DNA from: Bacillota bacterium
GTDB taxonomy: Bacteria; Bacillota; Clostridia; DSM-8532
Length of the DNA: 64,000 nt
Reading direction: 5' to 3'
NCBI GenBank assembly: GCA_023411795.1
Contig: JAEYOK010000028.1
Span: forward strand, 30,652 to 94,651
In this document: piece after piece, positions 1 through 9,178 of the stretch
Position numbering within the stretch: the stretch's first letter is position 1
How the letters are laid out: the number at the start of each line of letters is the position of its first letter
The notes under the pieces: model-generated
What the model was told of the DNA's origin: nothing
Databases searched by the model: none
The model's input: only the letters and a program-made list of their open reading frames with translations
Program-made: the position numbers and the translations under genes

Positions 1-1006
1 CATAACCTTTGTTTTGATCATAAGTCATAAGATTCACAGCAAGCCTTTTTTCACATTTTTCTAATAGCCTCGCAACAGTTTTTTGTAGGTCTGAGGATTT
101 CTGAGAGTTAAATTCCCTACTATTTTTTTGTGTGTAAAAAGCTTCAACTGCAGAGCTTATAGTGTCAAAACTTTTTTTATCTAAATATTGAAGAAGATTT
201 GTGCAATGAAAATCAATAGCCTTTCCCGTATTACTATCAATGACCATAATAGGTGAGGAATCATTGTTTTGAAGCTCTGACATAAAGTCTTCCGAGACCT
301 TCATTAGCTGTGTTAACTGAATAAACGTCAATTCATTGGCAGGTTTAGAATCATCTATATTCGCGCGAAAACATATTTCTCGGCATAGTACTGGAGAAAA
401 TCCCTGAAGATTATCAAGCAAAAAGGATTCTATCTTTCGCCCGCTTTGGGAAGCCATATTAATAAGCTTCTGATAGGTATCTGCAGTGGCAGGATTAAGC
501 TTATCCTGAGCAGGCGGTAATATATAGGTTCTGGCAGGAAGTAACTCTCTGACACGATTAACCTCATTGTCAACATGCTTCATAGCGTCAATTATTTTAT
601 CATCCTTATTTAAGAGAAGTATGTTGCTATGACGGCCCATTATTTCAACGACCAGCTTTTTTATGCTTCTATCTCCCAACTCATCAAAAGCTTCAGTATC
701 AATGGTAATAATACGTTCAAAACCATTGGTGTTGAAACCCTTTATAATGCCTCCGGAGATGTGCTTTCTAAGGAGCATGCAAAAAACCGGAGGGGCTTCC
801 GGGTTTTCAAATTGTCTTTCGGTTAATTGTATTCTTGCAGACGAGGCGTTACACGAAATAAGTAGCCGGTAGTTCTCTCCACCTGCCCTTATTTGAATAA
901 CGAGAGCATCACGACCTATTTGGTGTATTTTCCCGATTCTCCCGCCCGATAGTGTTTTGTTTAGCTCTTTAGCGATACTATTAGTCAAAATGCCATCAAA
1001 AGGCAT
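1..1006 (-). CDS. rqcH: RqcH/NFACT family protein (Rqc2 homolog), 3' end outside window
   Basis: The reverse-strand reading frame begins MPFDGILTNSIAKELNK and stays open for 335 codons to the window edge, so the C-terminal half is missing. This is the NFACT N-terminal domain: it includes GGRIGKIHQIG, the GENYRLLISCN strand and the PPVFCMLLRKHISGG segment. In Firmicutes the family (older name FbpA, fibronectin-binding) is RqcH, which binds stalled 50S-peptidyl-tRNA complexes and adds C-terminal alanine tails in ribosome quality control. It acts in the cytosol. The start ATG is preceded by AGGGGTGATGTA, a good Shine-Dalgarno. It is transcribed divergently from the small ORF at 1148. The family call is firm; the missing C-terminal part (coiled coil and NFACT-R) cannot be checked. 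Confidence 0.9.
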   Translation of the reverse strand, partial: MPFDGILTNSIAKELNKTLSGGRIGKIHQIGRDALVIQIRAGGENYRLLISCNASSARIQLTERQFENPEAPPVFCMLLRKHISGGIIKGFNTNGFERIITIDTEAFDELGDRSIKKLVVEIMGRHSNILLLNKDDKIIDAMKHVDNEVNRVRELLPARTYILPPAQDKLNPATADTYQKLINMASQSGRKIESFLLDNLQGFSPVLCREICFRANIDDSKPANELTFIQLTQLMKVSEDFMSELQNNDSSPIMVIDSNTGKAIDFHCTNLLQYLDKKSFDTISSAVEAFYTQKNSREFNSQKSSDLQKTVARLLEKCEKRLAVNLMTYDQNKGY

Positions 1007-1075
1007 TACATCACCCCTGATTTACTTACTAGAAACATTTTAACAGAGATATTATTACATAAATTTTAAAATTAT

Positions 1076-1104
1076 TTTACAAAATATTTTCTTAATGGTA
1101 TAAT
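1076..1104 (+). promoter_or_regulatory. sigma-A promoter for the 1148 small ORF / CvpA-like gene
   Basis: TTTACA (1076-1081) and TATAAT (1099-1104) are separated by 17 bp, which matches the housekeeping consensus closely. It points into the small ORF at 1148 and the CvpA-like gene. The divergent rqcH start is 70 bp away. Confidence 0.65.
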
Positions 1105-1147
1105 GACACCTAGCAAATGTACAATACCAATAGAGGAGGAAATAACA

Positions 1148-1237
1148 GTGCTTTTGAGAAAGAATGTAATCAAAATCAGTGTTTTGATAGTATCCATTCT
1201 TCTGTTTTTAGGTATTAACCTATCATTCTTTAGATAA
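1148..1237 (+). CDS. 29-residue single-span membrane peptide
   Basis: A GTG-initiated ORF of 29 codons (begins MLLRKNVIKISVLIV and ends GINLSFFR) sits 6 bases behind GAGGAGGAAAT, one of the strongest ribosome binding sites in the window. It lies 43 bp after a consensus promoter. The sequence is a basic N-terminus followed by about 18 hydrophobic residues, so it is a probable single transmembrane helix with the N-terminus inside. No family is recognised. It could be a real small membrane protein or a translated leader of the downstream CvpA-like gene, whose start is 64 bp further on. The ribosome binding site and promoter are the only positive evidence. Confidence 0.5.
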   Translation: MLLRKNVIKISVLIVSILLFLGINLSFFR

Positions 1238-1301
1238 TATTTCCCTAATTGTTAAGCATAAAATAGTGACAGCAATTTACATATTCTTTGGGGGTGTTTT
1301 T

Positions 1302-2132
1302 TTGGGTAATAGCTATAGTAAACCAAAACCCGCAGCTGCCACCATCAACCGGTTTCCGGTATTCCTTTTGTTCTTGGCAGTCGCACTGTTTATAGCGGCA
1401 GACTTACTTCTCAACTTTGATTTTAACTGGGTAGACTACGCAATAGTAATTATTATAGCGCTTTTTGGACTGAAAGGCTACATAAAAGGCTTAATTAATA
1501 CGATTTTTAGCCTTATTGGTTATTTGGCGAGTTTAATCGCAGCATACATATTCTCTCCAAAACTAGCTTTGATTGTTATGCAAAAAACAACTATTGGTAC
1601 TAGTATAGGCGATAAGCTTAATAATTTAATACCCTCACTTTCCACAATAGAAAACGTGAAGGTTTCTGAAGCACAGTCCTTACTAGAATTTGCACAGAAA
1701 ATACCTGAGCTACAAAATGCTGTTTCAGGAAACAGTTTGTTGAAACAATTGCTGTCAGTCACAAGTACTGCTGCCGAAACAGGTAGTATGTACTCCGAAA
1801 CAGTAGTAACAGTTAACGACCTAATAGTTTACACGATATTAAAAATACTCGCATTTTTGGTTCTATTGATTGCCATAAAGCTGATTATTGTACTAATTGG
1901 TAAACTTCTGACCAAGGTTTTGAGTTCAAGTGCAATACTTGGCACAGCAAATCGTACAGGCGGAATGGCTATAGGATTAGCCGAAGGGATTCTAATTTGC
2001 TATGTAGTTTTTGTATTTGTAATTCCAGCGCTAGGTTCTATAAATATATTAAAAGTGCCTGAAAACTATACTCAGTCAATAGTATTAACATGGTTTAATA
2101 ATTTTATTGCAATGATTGTTGGCTTGAAGTAA
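1302..2132 (+). CDS. CvpA family membrane protein
   Basis: The protein has a hydrophobic N-terminal helix, then NWVDYAIVIIIALFGLKGYIKGLINTIFSLIGYLASLIAAY. This is the characteristic start of the CvpA (colicin V production) fold with its first two membrane spans. Two more spans occur in the C-terminal third, separated by a serine-rich external segment. Family members are integral membrane proteins linked to peptidoglycan homeostasis and envelope stress, with no defined enzymatic activity. I chose the TTG at 1302 because GGGGGTG lies 5 bases upstream. The frame is open to a GTG at 1266, which has no clear ribosome binding site. It probably shares the promoter at 1076 with the 29-residue ORF. 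Confidence 0.75.
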   Translation: MGNSYSKPKPAAATINRFPVFLLFLAVALFIAADLLLNFDFNWVDYAIVIIIALFGLKGYIKGLINTIFSLIGYLASLIAAYIFSPKLALIVMQKTTIGTSIGDKLNNLIPSLSTIENVKVSEAQSLLEFAQKIPELQNAVSGNSLLKQLLSVTSTAAETGSMYSETVVTVNDLIVYTILKILAFLVLLIAIKLIIVLIGKLLTKVLSSSAILGTANRTGGMAIGLAEGILICYVVFVFVIPALGSINILKVPENYTQSIVLTWFNNFIAMIVGLK

Positions 2133-2180
2133 ACTTACTTAGAATAGAATTAAGCTACTTATATTAAAGGATACACATAG

Positions 2181-3074
2181 ATGACTAAACAACTTAAGGC
2201 CGATTTAGCAATTCTCAGCATAACTTTGGTGTGGGGTTCTTCCTTCATCATAATGAAAAATATTACAGATGATATTCCCGCGTACGCATATCTTGCACTG
2301 CGGTTTTCTGTGGCAACCATACTTTTGGTTGCTGTTTTTTATAAGCAACTAAAAACCATTAATTTTAAAGCTTTATGGAGCGGTTCTTTAGTGGGGCTGA
2401 TGCTCTATGCAGGAATGATGCTACAGGTGATAGGGTTAAAAACCACATCAGCATCAAATTCTGCATTTATTACGGGTCTTAATGTAATAATGGTTCCAAT
2501 TATCTCAGTTCTGCTTTTAAAGAAAAAACCGCCTTTAAATGCACTTATAGGTGTGGCATTAGCAACATTGGGCCTTTTTGTACTCAAGGGTTTTACTGGA
2601 AGCTGGGTAATTGGTGATTCGTTAACCCTGCTATGTGCGCTATGCTTTGCCCTACAGATTATTTTTATAGATAAATTTGCTTCTGATGTTAACATATATC
2701 ACCTTGCAATAATACAGATTGCTTCGGCTGCTGTTTACTACATAGTTACATGGATTGGCGTTGATATAGTATCAACCCCTGTACCTTTTGTTATTGATTC
2801 TAAAATAATACTTACCGTTTTATACACCGGTGCTTTGGGAACAGCCTTTGCCTTTGGGGTACAGACTATCGCCCAGAAGTTTACCACCCCTACCAGAACA
2901 GCTCTTATAATAACCTGTGAGCCTGTTTTTGGTGCGTTGTTCGCAGCCATTGTCCCGGATATATATGGCAAAACAGAGGTGCTGTCAATTCAAACAATTC
3001 TCGGCTGTCTTCTAATCCTCTCCGGCATGCTTATTACTGAGCTTAAGACAAGGGGACAAGTACCTTTGAACTGA
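2181..3074 (+). CDS. EamA/DMT family transporter
   Basis: The 297-residue protein is almost entirely hydrophobic, with ten predicted helices arranged as two EamA repeats (about residues 7-136 and 148-287). Each repeat starts with a motif of the AxLSITLVWGSSF / SLTLLCALCFALQ type. This is the drug/metabolite transporter superfamily, which contains exporters of amino acids, nucleobases and other small metabolites. The substrate cannot be read from sequence. The gene follows the CvpA-like gene after 48 bp and may be cotranscribed. Length is typical of the family. Confidence 0.85.
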   Translation: MTKQLKADLAILSITLVWGSSFIIMKNITDDIPAYAYLALRFSVATILLVAVFYKQLKTINFKALWSGSLVGLMLYAGMMLQVIGLKTTSASNSAFITGLNVIMVPIISVLLLKKKPPLNALIGVALATLGLFVLKGFTGSWVIGDSLTLLCALCFALQIIFIDKFASDVNIYHLAIIQIASAAVYYIVTWIGVDIVSTPVPFVIDSKIILTVLYTGALGTAFAFGVQTIAQKFTTPTRTALIITCEPVFGALFAAIVPDIYGKTEVLSIQTILGCLLILSGMLITELKTRGQVPLN

Positions 3075-3177
3075 ACATTGTCCCTGTTTTGTCATAAAAG
3101 CGTAAAAGAAGAACTGTTCACAAATTAGCTTTGAATGCCGATAATCTTTTTAGAAATTATTGATTGGAGGCAATCAA

Positions 3178-4815
3178 ATGCGGTCTATAAAGGTAGCCGT
3201 TATTGCAGCTCTGGTTTTAACTATGGCTCTGTCATCGGCATATAGCTCAAGTTATGTAACATTTGCAGAGACCTATTCACAGGGCCAGACAGAGGAAAAA
3301 GTGCTATTTAGTGGTGTTGTCAAGGAGAACAATCCATCTTTGGGTTATATAACATTATACTTCGAGGATGGATCGGGGTCAGATTCTGATAAGTTTTCGG
3401 AATTGGTCACACTTAGAAGCTTTACCTACGGGTATGAGATGCCTGTTTTAAGAGACGGGTATTCAGTTGATGTTGATGATATCAAACCCGGAGATCGGGT
3501 TTATATAAAGCTGGATAATGAAGGATACATAGAAAAGATAAGCGCAAAAAGCTATTACAAGCCTATTTATGGTACTGTTTACTCTAAAAGACCAACCGGT
3601 ATGGTATTAAAAAAAGATGATGGTACTTATGTCTATTACACTATTTCCGAATCAGTCCCTGTCTATAAGAATAACAGACCCTACCGATTTTCAGATGTTC
3701 TGGCCGGAGATAAAATAAGGGTAATGGTTCAAACTGACGGTGATAATATTGATATTGCAGCAATTGATATTGAGAGTATAACCAAGCCTATAACCGGAAT
3801 TTACCGCGGAAATGTGGAATTCTTTGATTTGCTGCATTATTCCCTTGCCGTTTCAGGAGTTCAGGAATTTGTAAATGGTCGGTGGGAAAGCACATCCACA
3901 ATAGGACTTCGGAGCTTTGAATACAGTAAAGAATACAAGACTTTACCGCCAAAACGCCTTTCCGGCACCGTCTACCTAGCCACACAAAAGGGATACGATG
4001 GTAAGGATAAGATTGTCTATGCTTCCTTCAGAAGCGTACCCAATTATGAGAAAACATTAAATGATAATCTATTAAGCATTACAGATCTAAATGGTCTTGA
4101 GCTTGAAAACACATCACAAATCATCAACTATGATAAGAACACTATAGCTGTAAAGGATGGACGTTTGGTCGATGTAAGTGCACTAAACACCCTTGATCCC
4201 TTAAAAGTCTCAATGGAAAAATCTCTATATGAAAACGAATATATTGCCAATGTTATAGTTTCAGACTCGAACATTGACAGTGGAGTGATTGTTTACAGAG
4301 GGCGTATTAAGAGCGTAGATCCTCTGAAAAGCGTAACCCTTGAATCATTCGCTGAGCTAAATGGAGTTTCATGGAGTTTTACCAATACACCGAAAACATT
4401 TGATATAGACCTGGCATCAGGCAGGCTTATAGAAGATGATGGTATTGGTAATCTGAGAAACTTGAATTCAGGTTATGTAAACAAAAGCGTCTATATAGTA
4501 GCAGAAGGCACCAAGATTAAGTTAATGAGCACAGCTCCATACGCTGACAGCCCTGCTGCTGGACGAGTGGTGAATATAAATGACAGCCAGTCCGAAGAGG
4601 GTAGCGGAGTCATTAAACTAAAGGAAGCCAGGGTTTATAACAATCAAACCTATTTGTGGAGAGAGAGCCCCAATTTAGACTTGACTGTACCTGTTAATGC
4701 TATAGTTATAAAAAGGGGAGAAATCGGGGATATTTCCTTAATTAAACCAGGCGATGAAATTAGGGTTGTACGACACAGTCAAAGTAATGAAGGAATACTG
4801 ATTTTCTGCCAATAG
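3178..4815 (+). CDS. secreted protein with repeated small beta units, unknown function
   Basis: I do not recognise a named family. The start ATG at 3178 has TTGGAGG 7 bases upstream; the frame is open to a TTG at 3160 but that start has no ribosome binding site. Residues 1-31 form a signal peptide (basic start, hydrophobic core, cleavage near FAET). The mature 510 residues are beta-rich and lack cysteines near the N-terminus. A unit of the form D-I/V-x-x-G-D-x-I/V-R/Y-V is seen at least three times, around DIKPGDRVYIKL, DVLAGDKIRVMV and LIKPGDEIRVV, which suggests small OB- or SH3-like barrels. The gene is first in a run of four envelope genes separated by about 20 bp, followed by an SLH protein and an S41 protease, so a cell-wall role is likely. 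Confidence 0.6.
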   Translation: MRSIKVAVIAALVLTMALSSAYSSSYVTFAETYSQGQTEEKVLFSGVVKENNPSLGYITLYFEDGSGSDSDKFSELVTLRSFTYGYEMPVLRDGYSVDVDDIKPGDRVYIKLDNEGYIEKISAKSYYKPIYGTVYSKRPTGMVLKKDDGTYVYYTISESVPVYKNNRPYRFSDVLAGDKIRVMVQTDGDNIDIAAIDIESITKPITGIYRGNVEFFDLLHYSLAVSGVQEFVNGRWESTSTIGLRSFEYSKEYKTLPPKRLSGTVYLATQKGYDGKDKIVYASFRSVPNYEKTLNDNLLSITDLNGLELENTSQIINYDKNTIAVKDGRLVDVSALNTLDPLKVSMEKSLYENEYIANVIVSDSNIDSGVIVYRGRIKSVDPLKSVTLESFAELNGVSWSFTNTPKTFDIDLASGRLIEDDGIGNLRNLNSGYVNKSVYIVAEGTKIKLMSTAPYADSPAAGRVVNINDSQSEEGSGVIKLKEARVYNNQTYLWRESPNLDLTVPVNAIVIKRGEIGDISLIKPGDEIRVVRHSQSNEGILIFCQ

Positions 4816-4833
4816 AGTTTTTGGAGGTTTAAC

Positions 4834-6369
4834 ATGAGGAAGATTTTTATAAAAATATTGACATTTATAGTATCAGCAGCAATTGTTATGACCCCTATTA
4901 ACGCTGTCGCTGTGGAAGGATCGATGGGGTATGAAGGAGGTATCTCGGTAGAGGATACCATTAAAAAAGGTGAATACATATATTCAGAGATGCTTTTTAT
5001 AACAGGAGTGCCCATTAAGCTTACAGGAGATCTGACAATAAAAAAGACAGATAAGAATGATGTGGTTACTTCAACATATACATACAAACTGGAGAACAAA
5101 GGAAAGAATATCACACTAAACAGGGTAGTAATTTACGTAACTACAAGGGAGGTAAAACCTAACGGTCAGGTGACCGAGACAACCAAGCTTAGCAGGGTTC
5201 CGACAGAAGTAATCAACATCAGCGGAACAACATACCGTCTAAACAGCGCAAGCTATACCCAGTCAATGATTACCGACCCAAAAGCCGCAATAAAATATCA
5301 TACCGGAGAATTTTCTGAAAAGAAGGTTTACTCTATAGGAACAGGGACAGCAAATTCAGATACTGTCACTGTAACGATTTCAGGCAGGACATATGCCTAT
5401 GATCAATATTGGAGCAGCGCAGAAACCCAGAAGCTGAATATAATGGTCGAATTCGATAAGACGAGTGGAGAATCTCAATCAAAATGGGGCGGTTCGGCTG
5501 AGGTTATTGTTTCAAGTGCGACACGAAGGCAGATTGACTACGCTGAAAATGAACCATACCAGATTAGCTTTGAGGGCGGATATGTGCAAAAAAGCTGGAA
5601 AGAATCCACCTTGGATTATATTGCAAGATTCCCTGAATTTGACAAAAACGGACTTCCTACCGATTATGTAAAGACTTATAGTGAAACCGGCAGCCTTTCT
5701 ACTCCTATTGAGCTAACTAGGTTGATGGTTCCTAATATTAAGCATCTGAATGGTTTCTGGGCAGAAGAACCCATAAGTATATTATTTGGCCTTGAAATAA
5801 TCCCCGGGACAGGTGAAACTTATAAGACAGGGAAATACTTAACACGAAGAGAGTTTGTGGCAATGCTCATTAATGCAATAAATGAGATACCGGTAGATCC
5901 TGATGTCAGGACCACAACTTCTACAGCCAGAAAAACTTCAAGTAAAAAAGCTCCTGAAATATCACCTTTCAAGGATATTGGACCGGGAGACCTTTATTAT
6001 GATGAAATAAAAACAGCATATCAAAAAGGGATTACCAACGGTAACGGAAATGGAAAGTTCGGTCCCAATGAATACATAACAAAGGCAGAGGCCATCAAAA
6101 TGATTGTTTCAGCTCTCGGCCTTGAAAACCTGGCGCCATATCCCTCAACACCGACACCGTTTACAGATAATGATATTATTCCGGCTTATGCTCGAAATGC
6201 GGTTACGGTTGCCAACACACTTGGTATTATAGAGCCTGATCAGAGAGGAGCTTTCAATCCTAACAACAGGCTCACCAATGAAGATACGGCGGTATTGATA
6301 TATGACCTTATCAACTATATGGGTGATGAGATAATAAAGGATTATAGAGATAGGATAATGGAATTCTGA
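4834..6369 (+). CDS. S-layer homology (SLH) domain protein
   Basis: The 511-residue protein has a signal peptide (residues 1-27, ending NAVAVEG) and an N-terminal region of about 290 residues, beta-rich and of unknown fold. Three SLH units follow in the C-terminal third (about residues 318-350, 378-430 and 442-500). The second is the clearest, with SPFKDIGPGDLYYDEI and GNGKFGPNEYITKAEA. SLH triplets bind pyruvylated secondary cell-wall polymers, so the protein is anchored outside on the wall. A TTGGAGG ribosome binding site precedes the ATG, and the gene lies 18 bp after the secreted-protein gene. Confidence 0.85.
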   Translation: MRKIFIKILTFIVSAAIVMTPINAVAVEGSMGYEGGISVEDTIKKGEYIYSEMLFITGVPIKLTGDLTIKKTDKNDVVTSTYTYKLENKGKNITLNRVVIYVTTREVKPNGQVTETTKLSRVPTEVINISGTTYRLNSASYTQSMITDPKAAIKYHTGEFSEKKVYSIGTGTANSDTVTVTISGRTYAYDQYWSSAETQKLNIMVEFDKTSGESQSKWGGSAEVIVSSATRRQIDYAENEPYQISFEGGYVQKSWKESTLDYIARFPEFDKNGLPTDYVKTYSETGSLSTPIELTRLMVPNIKHLNGFWAEEPISILFGLEIIPGTGETYKTGKYLTRREFVAMLINAINEIPVDPDVRTTTSTARKTSSKKAPEISPFKDIGPGDLYYDEIKTAYQKGITNGNGNGKFGPNEYITKAEAIKMIVSALGLENLAPYPSTPTPFTDNDIIPAYARNAVTVANTLGIIEPDQRGAFNPNNRLTNEDTAVLIYDLINYMGDEIIKDYRDRIMEF

Positions 6370-6389
6370 GCAGGGAGATAAGGGTTAGT

Positions 6390-7865
6390 ATGAAAAAATT
6401 TAAAAAGGTTATAAGCCTAATTTTGGTTATTTGTTTTATTTACACCGCAGCCCCGGTTGCTAATGCACGGCAATATGATTCATACCTTGGTTCAATGCTG
6501 GAATTCATGACTGAAATGTACTATGAGGGCTTCACCGACGAAGAAGGTCTTATGGTAGCATTAAGAGGTATGTTTTCAGGCCTTGATGATTATTCAGGTT
6601 TCTATGACAGAGAAGAAATGGCTGCCTGGTACACAAGTCTTGAAAATAATTATGTAGGAATCGGTGCGGTGCTTGAAAACAATGCCGAGGGTATTAAGAT
6701 AGTAGAGGTATATAAGGATTCACCGGCTGAAAAGGCTGGCCTTTATCAGGAGGATATAATCACAGCCGTTAATGGAGTCGACATTGTGGGGAAAGACAGC
6801 GCGACTGTTGCCGGTATGATAAAGGGGGAAGAGGGAACAACAGTAAAGCTTACCATTAAGCGAGGAAATGCCATTCTTAACTTCTCCATAGTCCGTGCTA
6901 CCGTTATTCGAAAAACGGTATATCACAGAATTGAAGGCAAAATCGGTTATATTAGAATTTATAGCTTTAGTGATGGAACGTCTGTTGAGTTTAGACAGGC
7001 AATGGATGAAATAGACAAAAACAATATTCGCAAGATCATTATTGACTTAAGAGGTAACTCGGGAGGATATGTAGATGAAGCTGTAAATATTGCAAATGAG
7101 CTTATTCCTAAAGGTATTATAACAACTCTGGATTATAAATCCGAAGCATTTTCTGACCAGGTGTTTTATTCTGATGGAAAGCATCCTGAGTACATTATTG
7201 CAGCCCTCGTTGATGAAAACACAGCAAGCGCATCAGAAATTCTGGCAGGTGCGCTGGAGGATTCGGGCCGCGGGTTTCTAGTCGGACAGAAAACATTTGG
7301 CAAGGGAGTTTTTCAGAATATGTTTTCCATTCTTACTCCCGAAGCTTATAATAAGTATGGCGAATTATATGGCGATGAGTATGTATCACAGATAGAATGG
7401 GCCAGCTACTACGGTGTATATCCAAAAACGGATGAAATATTGGGTGCTGTAAAGATTACCACAGGCTACTATTTAACTCCTAAAGGTAGATATATTCAAG
7501 GAAAGGGAATAGAACCTGTGGCTGTTGTAGATAATCCCATTGATTTAAACGGAATAGTGCTGTCCGGGGTTAACCCCATTAAAGGAACAGGGCAGATTAC
7601 CCTGAAAGCCTTTAATGATGAAGTCTATAATGCAGAACAGATATTAGTAGCGGCAGGATACTTGAAAGCTAATGCGGACAGACTCTATGATGAAAATACA
7701 TTTGAGGCTGTTAAGAGGTATCAGGCTGATAAAAAGCTTCCTTCGACGGGTATAATCGATGGAAAGACAAGAGAGAAGCTTAACGAAACTCTGTACGAGA
7801 TGAGAAAAAATAACGATAAGCAATATACCAAGGCTGTGGAACTATTAAACTTGTTCAGAGATTAA
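6390..7865 (+). CDS. S41 family C-terminal processing protease with PDZ and peptidoglycan-binding domains
   Basis: The sequence shows a signal peptide or anchor (residues 1-26), then a PDZ domain (about 86-170, with YVGIGAVLE and DSPAEKAGLYQEDIITAVNG). The S41 catalytic core follows, with the serine motif ENTASASEIL near residue 280 and the lysine motif TFGKGVFQ with Lys305, which form the Ser-Lys dyad. The C-terminus (about 410-470) is a peptidoglycan-binding type 1 domain ending in TGIIDGKTREKL. CtpA/CtpB-type proteases clip C-termini of exported proteins, for example in sporulation signalling or wall hydrolase control. The gene is 20 bp downstream of the SLH gene in the envelope operon. 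CtpA and CtpB are not distinguishable here. Confidence 0.92.
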   Translation: MKKFKKVISLILVICFIYTAAPVANARQYDSYLGSMLEFMTEMYYEGFTDEEGLMVALRGMFSGLDDYSGFYDREEMAAWYTSLENNYVGIGAVLENNAEGIKIVEVYKDSPAEKAGLYQEDIITAVNGVDIVGKDSATVAGMIKGEEGTTVKLTIKRGNAILNFSIVRATVIRKTVYHRIEGKIGYIRIYSFSDGTSVEFRQAMDEIDKNNIRKIIIDLRGNSGGYVDEAVNIANELIPKGIITTLDYKSEAFSDQVFYSDGKHPEYIIAALVDENTASASEILAGALEDSGRGFLVGQKTFGKGVFQNMFSILTPEAYNKYGELYGDEYVSQIEWASYYGVYPKTDEILGAVKITTGYYLTPKGRYIQGKGIEPVAVVDNPIDLNGIVLSGVNPIKGTGQITLKAFNDEVYNAEQILVAAGYLKANADRLYDENTFEAVKRYQADKKLPSTGIIDGKTREKLNETLYEMRKNNDKQYTKAVELLNLFRD

Positions 7866-7914
7866 AGAACAGATATAGTATTTAATGGTTCCCCAAAAGG
7901 AGAAATACTATCTA

Positions 7915-9141
7915 ATGAGTCCGGAAAAAGAAAAAAAATCAAAGGGCTTCAGCTTTATAAAGCTAGCCCTCTTTCTATTAATATTGTTAGTTGTATCAGG
8001 AGTAGTTCTTTACTCATTTTTGGATATTAACCCATTTGATGTGATATCTGATGGTATCACGGGAATATATGACCAAATTTTTAACGTAAATACAGAAGAT
8101 CTAAAGGAAACAGTTAAAAATATACTCAGTATAGATATTAATGAAAAACCGGATTATACTTCTCTATCTAATGATTTGGTGGTAGCAACCATAAGCTCCA
8201 TAAGGATTATTGATTCTGAGGGCTTAGAAAAAGGTTATATACCGGTAAATCTTAAAAAACCATTTGTTCAGTCATATGAAGATAACGTTCTTGTCGCCGA
8301 TATTGAAGGGCGATATTTTGCACTGATTAATAACGGTAGAATAGCATGGGAAAAAAATATTGATGAAGATATAATAAACGCAAGCATTTCAGATGTTTGG
8401 GTGGTTCTGATAACTGAGAGTAAGCAATCGGGGTATAAAAGAACAATTCGCGCTTATTCAAAGGACGGACAAGAGATTTCCTTAAGAAATGTATCAAATT
8501 ATTATCCATTTATGGCAGCGAATTATCCCGGATATAATCAAGCATGCTTTGTAGTAAGCAGTGTTGAGGTATCCGGACTTGAATCCAACGGGCTGTTTGA
8601 ATTCTTAGATCTGGCCATGAATCAAAAGGCAAGTATAAAAGGAGTCAAAGAAATCTATGCCAAAGGATTCCCTTTAAACAAGGGGAGCTTGTTTGTTTAT
8701 GGTGAACACAGCTTAATGGCAATAGACAATTTATATAATACTATCTGGCAGGAAAAACCGGAAAGATTTACCGTAACAGCTGCTAATGTAATTGATAAGA
8801 AGTTTCCTGTAGCCGCTCTTCTTGATAGCGATATTTTATCAAGGGAAAGACGAAATGAGACTATAATGAGGATTTATAACAATAATGGGACAGAAAAGAC
8901 AAGTTTTACTATAGCGGGTAAAGTGACCGGGATATCTGTAAAGGATAAAACTGCGGCTATTATAGCCGAATCGGAAGTGTTTTTTATTAATCAGGACGGA
9001 ACCATTATGGATCAATATACAGCGAAATCAGATGTGACGGGTGTATATCTGACTAAGAATGACACTGCATACGTAGTTACTGCAGATACCGTAACCAGGG
9101 TTAAAGTAAAAGTGGACCATAAATTTCTGGGGATATTTTAA
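7915..9141 (+). CDS. membrane-anchored extracytoplasmic protein, DUF5711-like
   Basis: After a lysine-rich cytosolic tail (MSPEKEKKSKGF), residues 15-40 form one transmembrane helix. The remaining 370 residues look like repeated four-strand blades (for example VVATISSIRIIDSEG, YALINNGRIAWEK, SVKDKTAAIIAESEVFFINQDG), which resembles a PQQ/WD-type propeller. This layout fits the clostridial DUF5711 family, whose function is not known. The ATG at 7915 has AAAAGGAG 12 bases upstream; the frame is open to an ATG at 7885. It is the last gene of the envelope operon and converges on the helicase gene. Confidence 0.6.
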   Translation: MSPEKEKKSKGFSFIKLALFLLILLVVSGVVLYSFLDINPFDVISDGITGIYDQIFNVNTEDLKETVKNILSIDINEKPDYTSLSNDLVVATISSIRIIDSEGLEKGYIPVNLKKPFVQSYEDNVLVADIEGRYFALINNGRIAWEKNIDEDIINASISDVWVVLITESKQSGYKRTIRAYSKDGQEISLRNVSNYYPFMAANYPGYNQACFVVSSVEVSGLESNGLFEFLDLAMNQKASIKGVKEIYAKGFPLNKGSLFVYGEHSLMAIDNLYNTIWQEKPERFTVTAANVIDKKFPVAALLDSDILSRERRNETIMRIYNNNGTEKTSFTIAGKVTGISVKDKTAAIIAESEVFFINQDGTIMDQYTAKSDVTGVYLTKNDTAYVVTADTVTRVKVKVDHKFLGIF

Positions 9142-9178
9142 TATCGATACCTTACGGGATAAACCATACATCCACAAT

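Noticed and set aside
4779..5114. Minus-strand 111-codon ORF across the SLH gene start
   Set aside because: It is a shadow of two signal-peptide-bearing genes on the plus strand.
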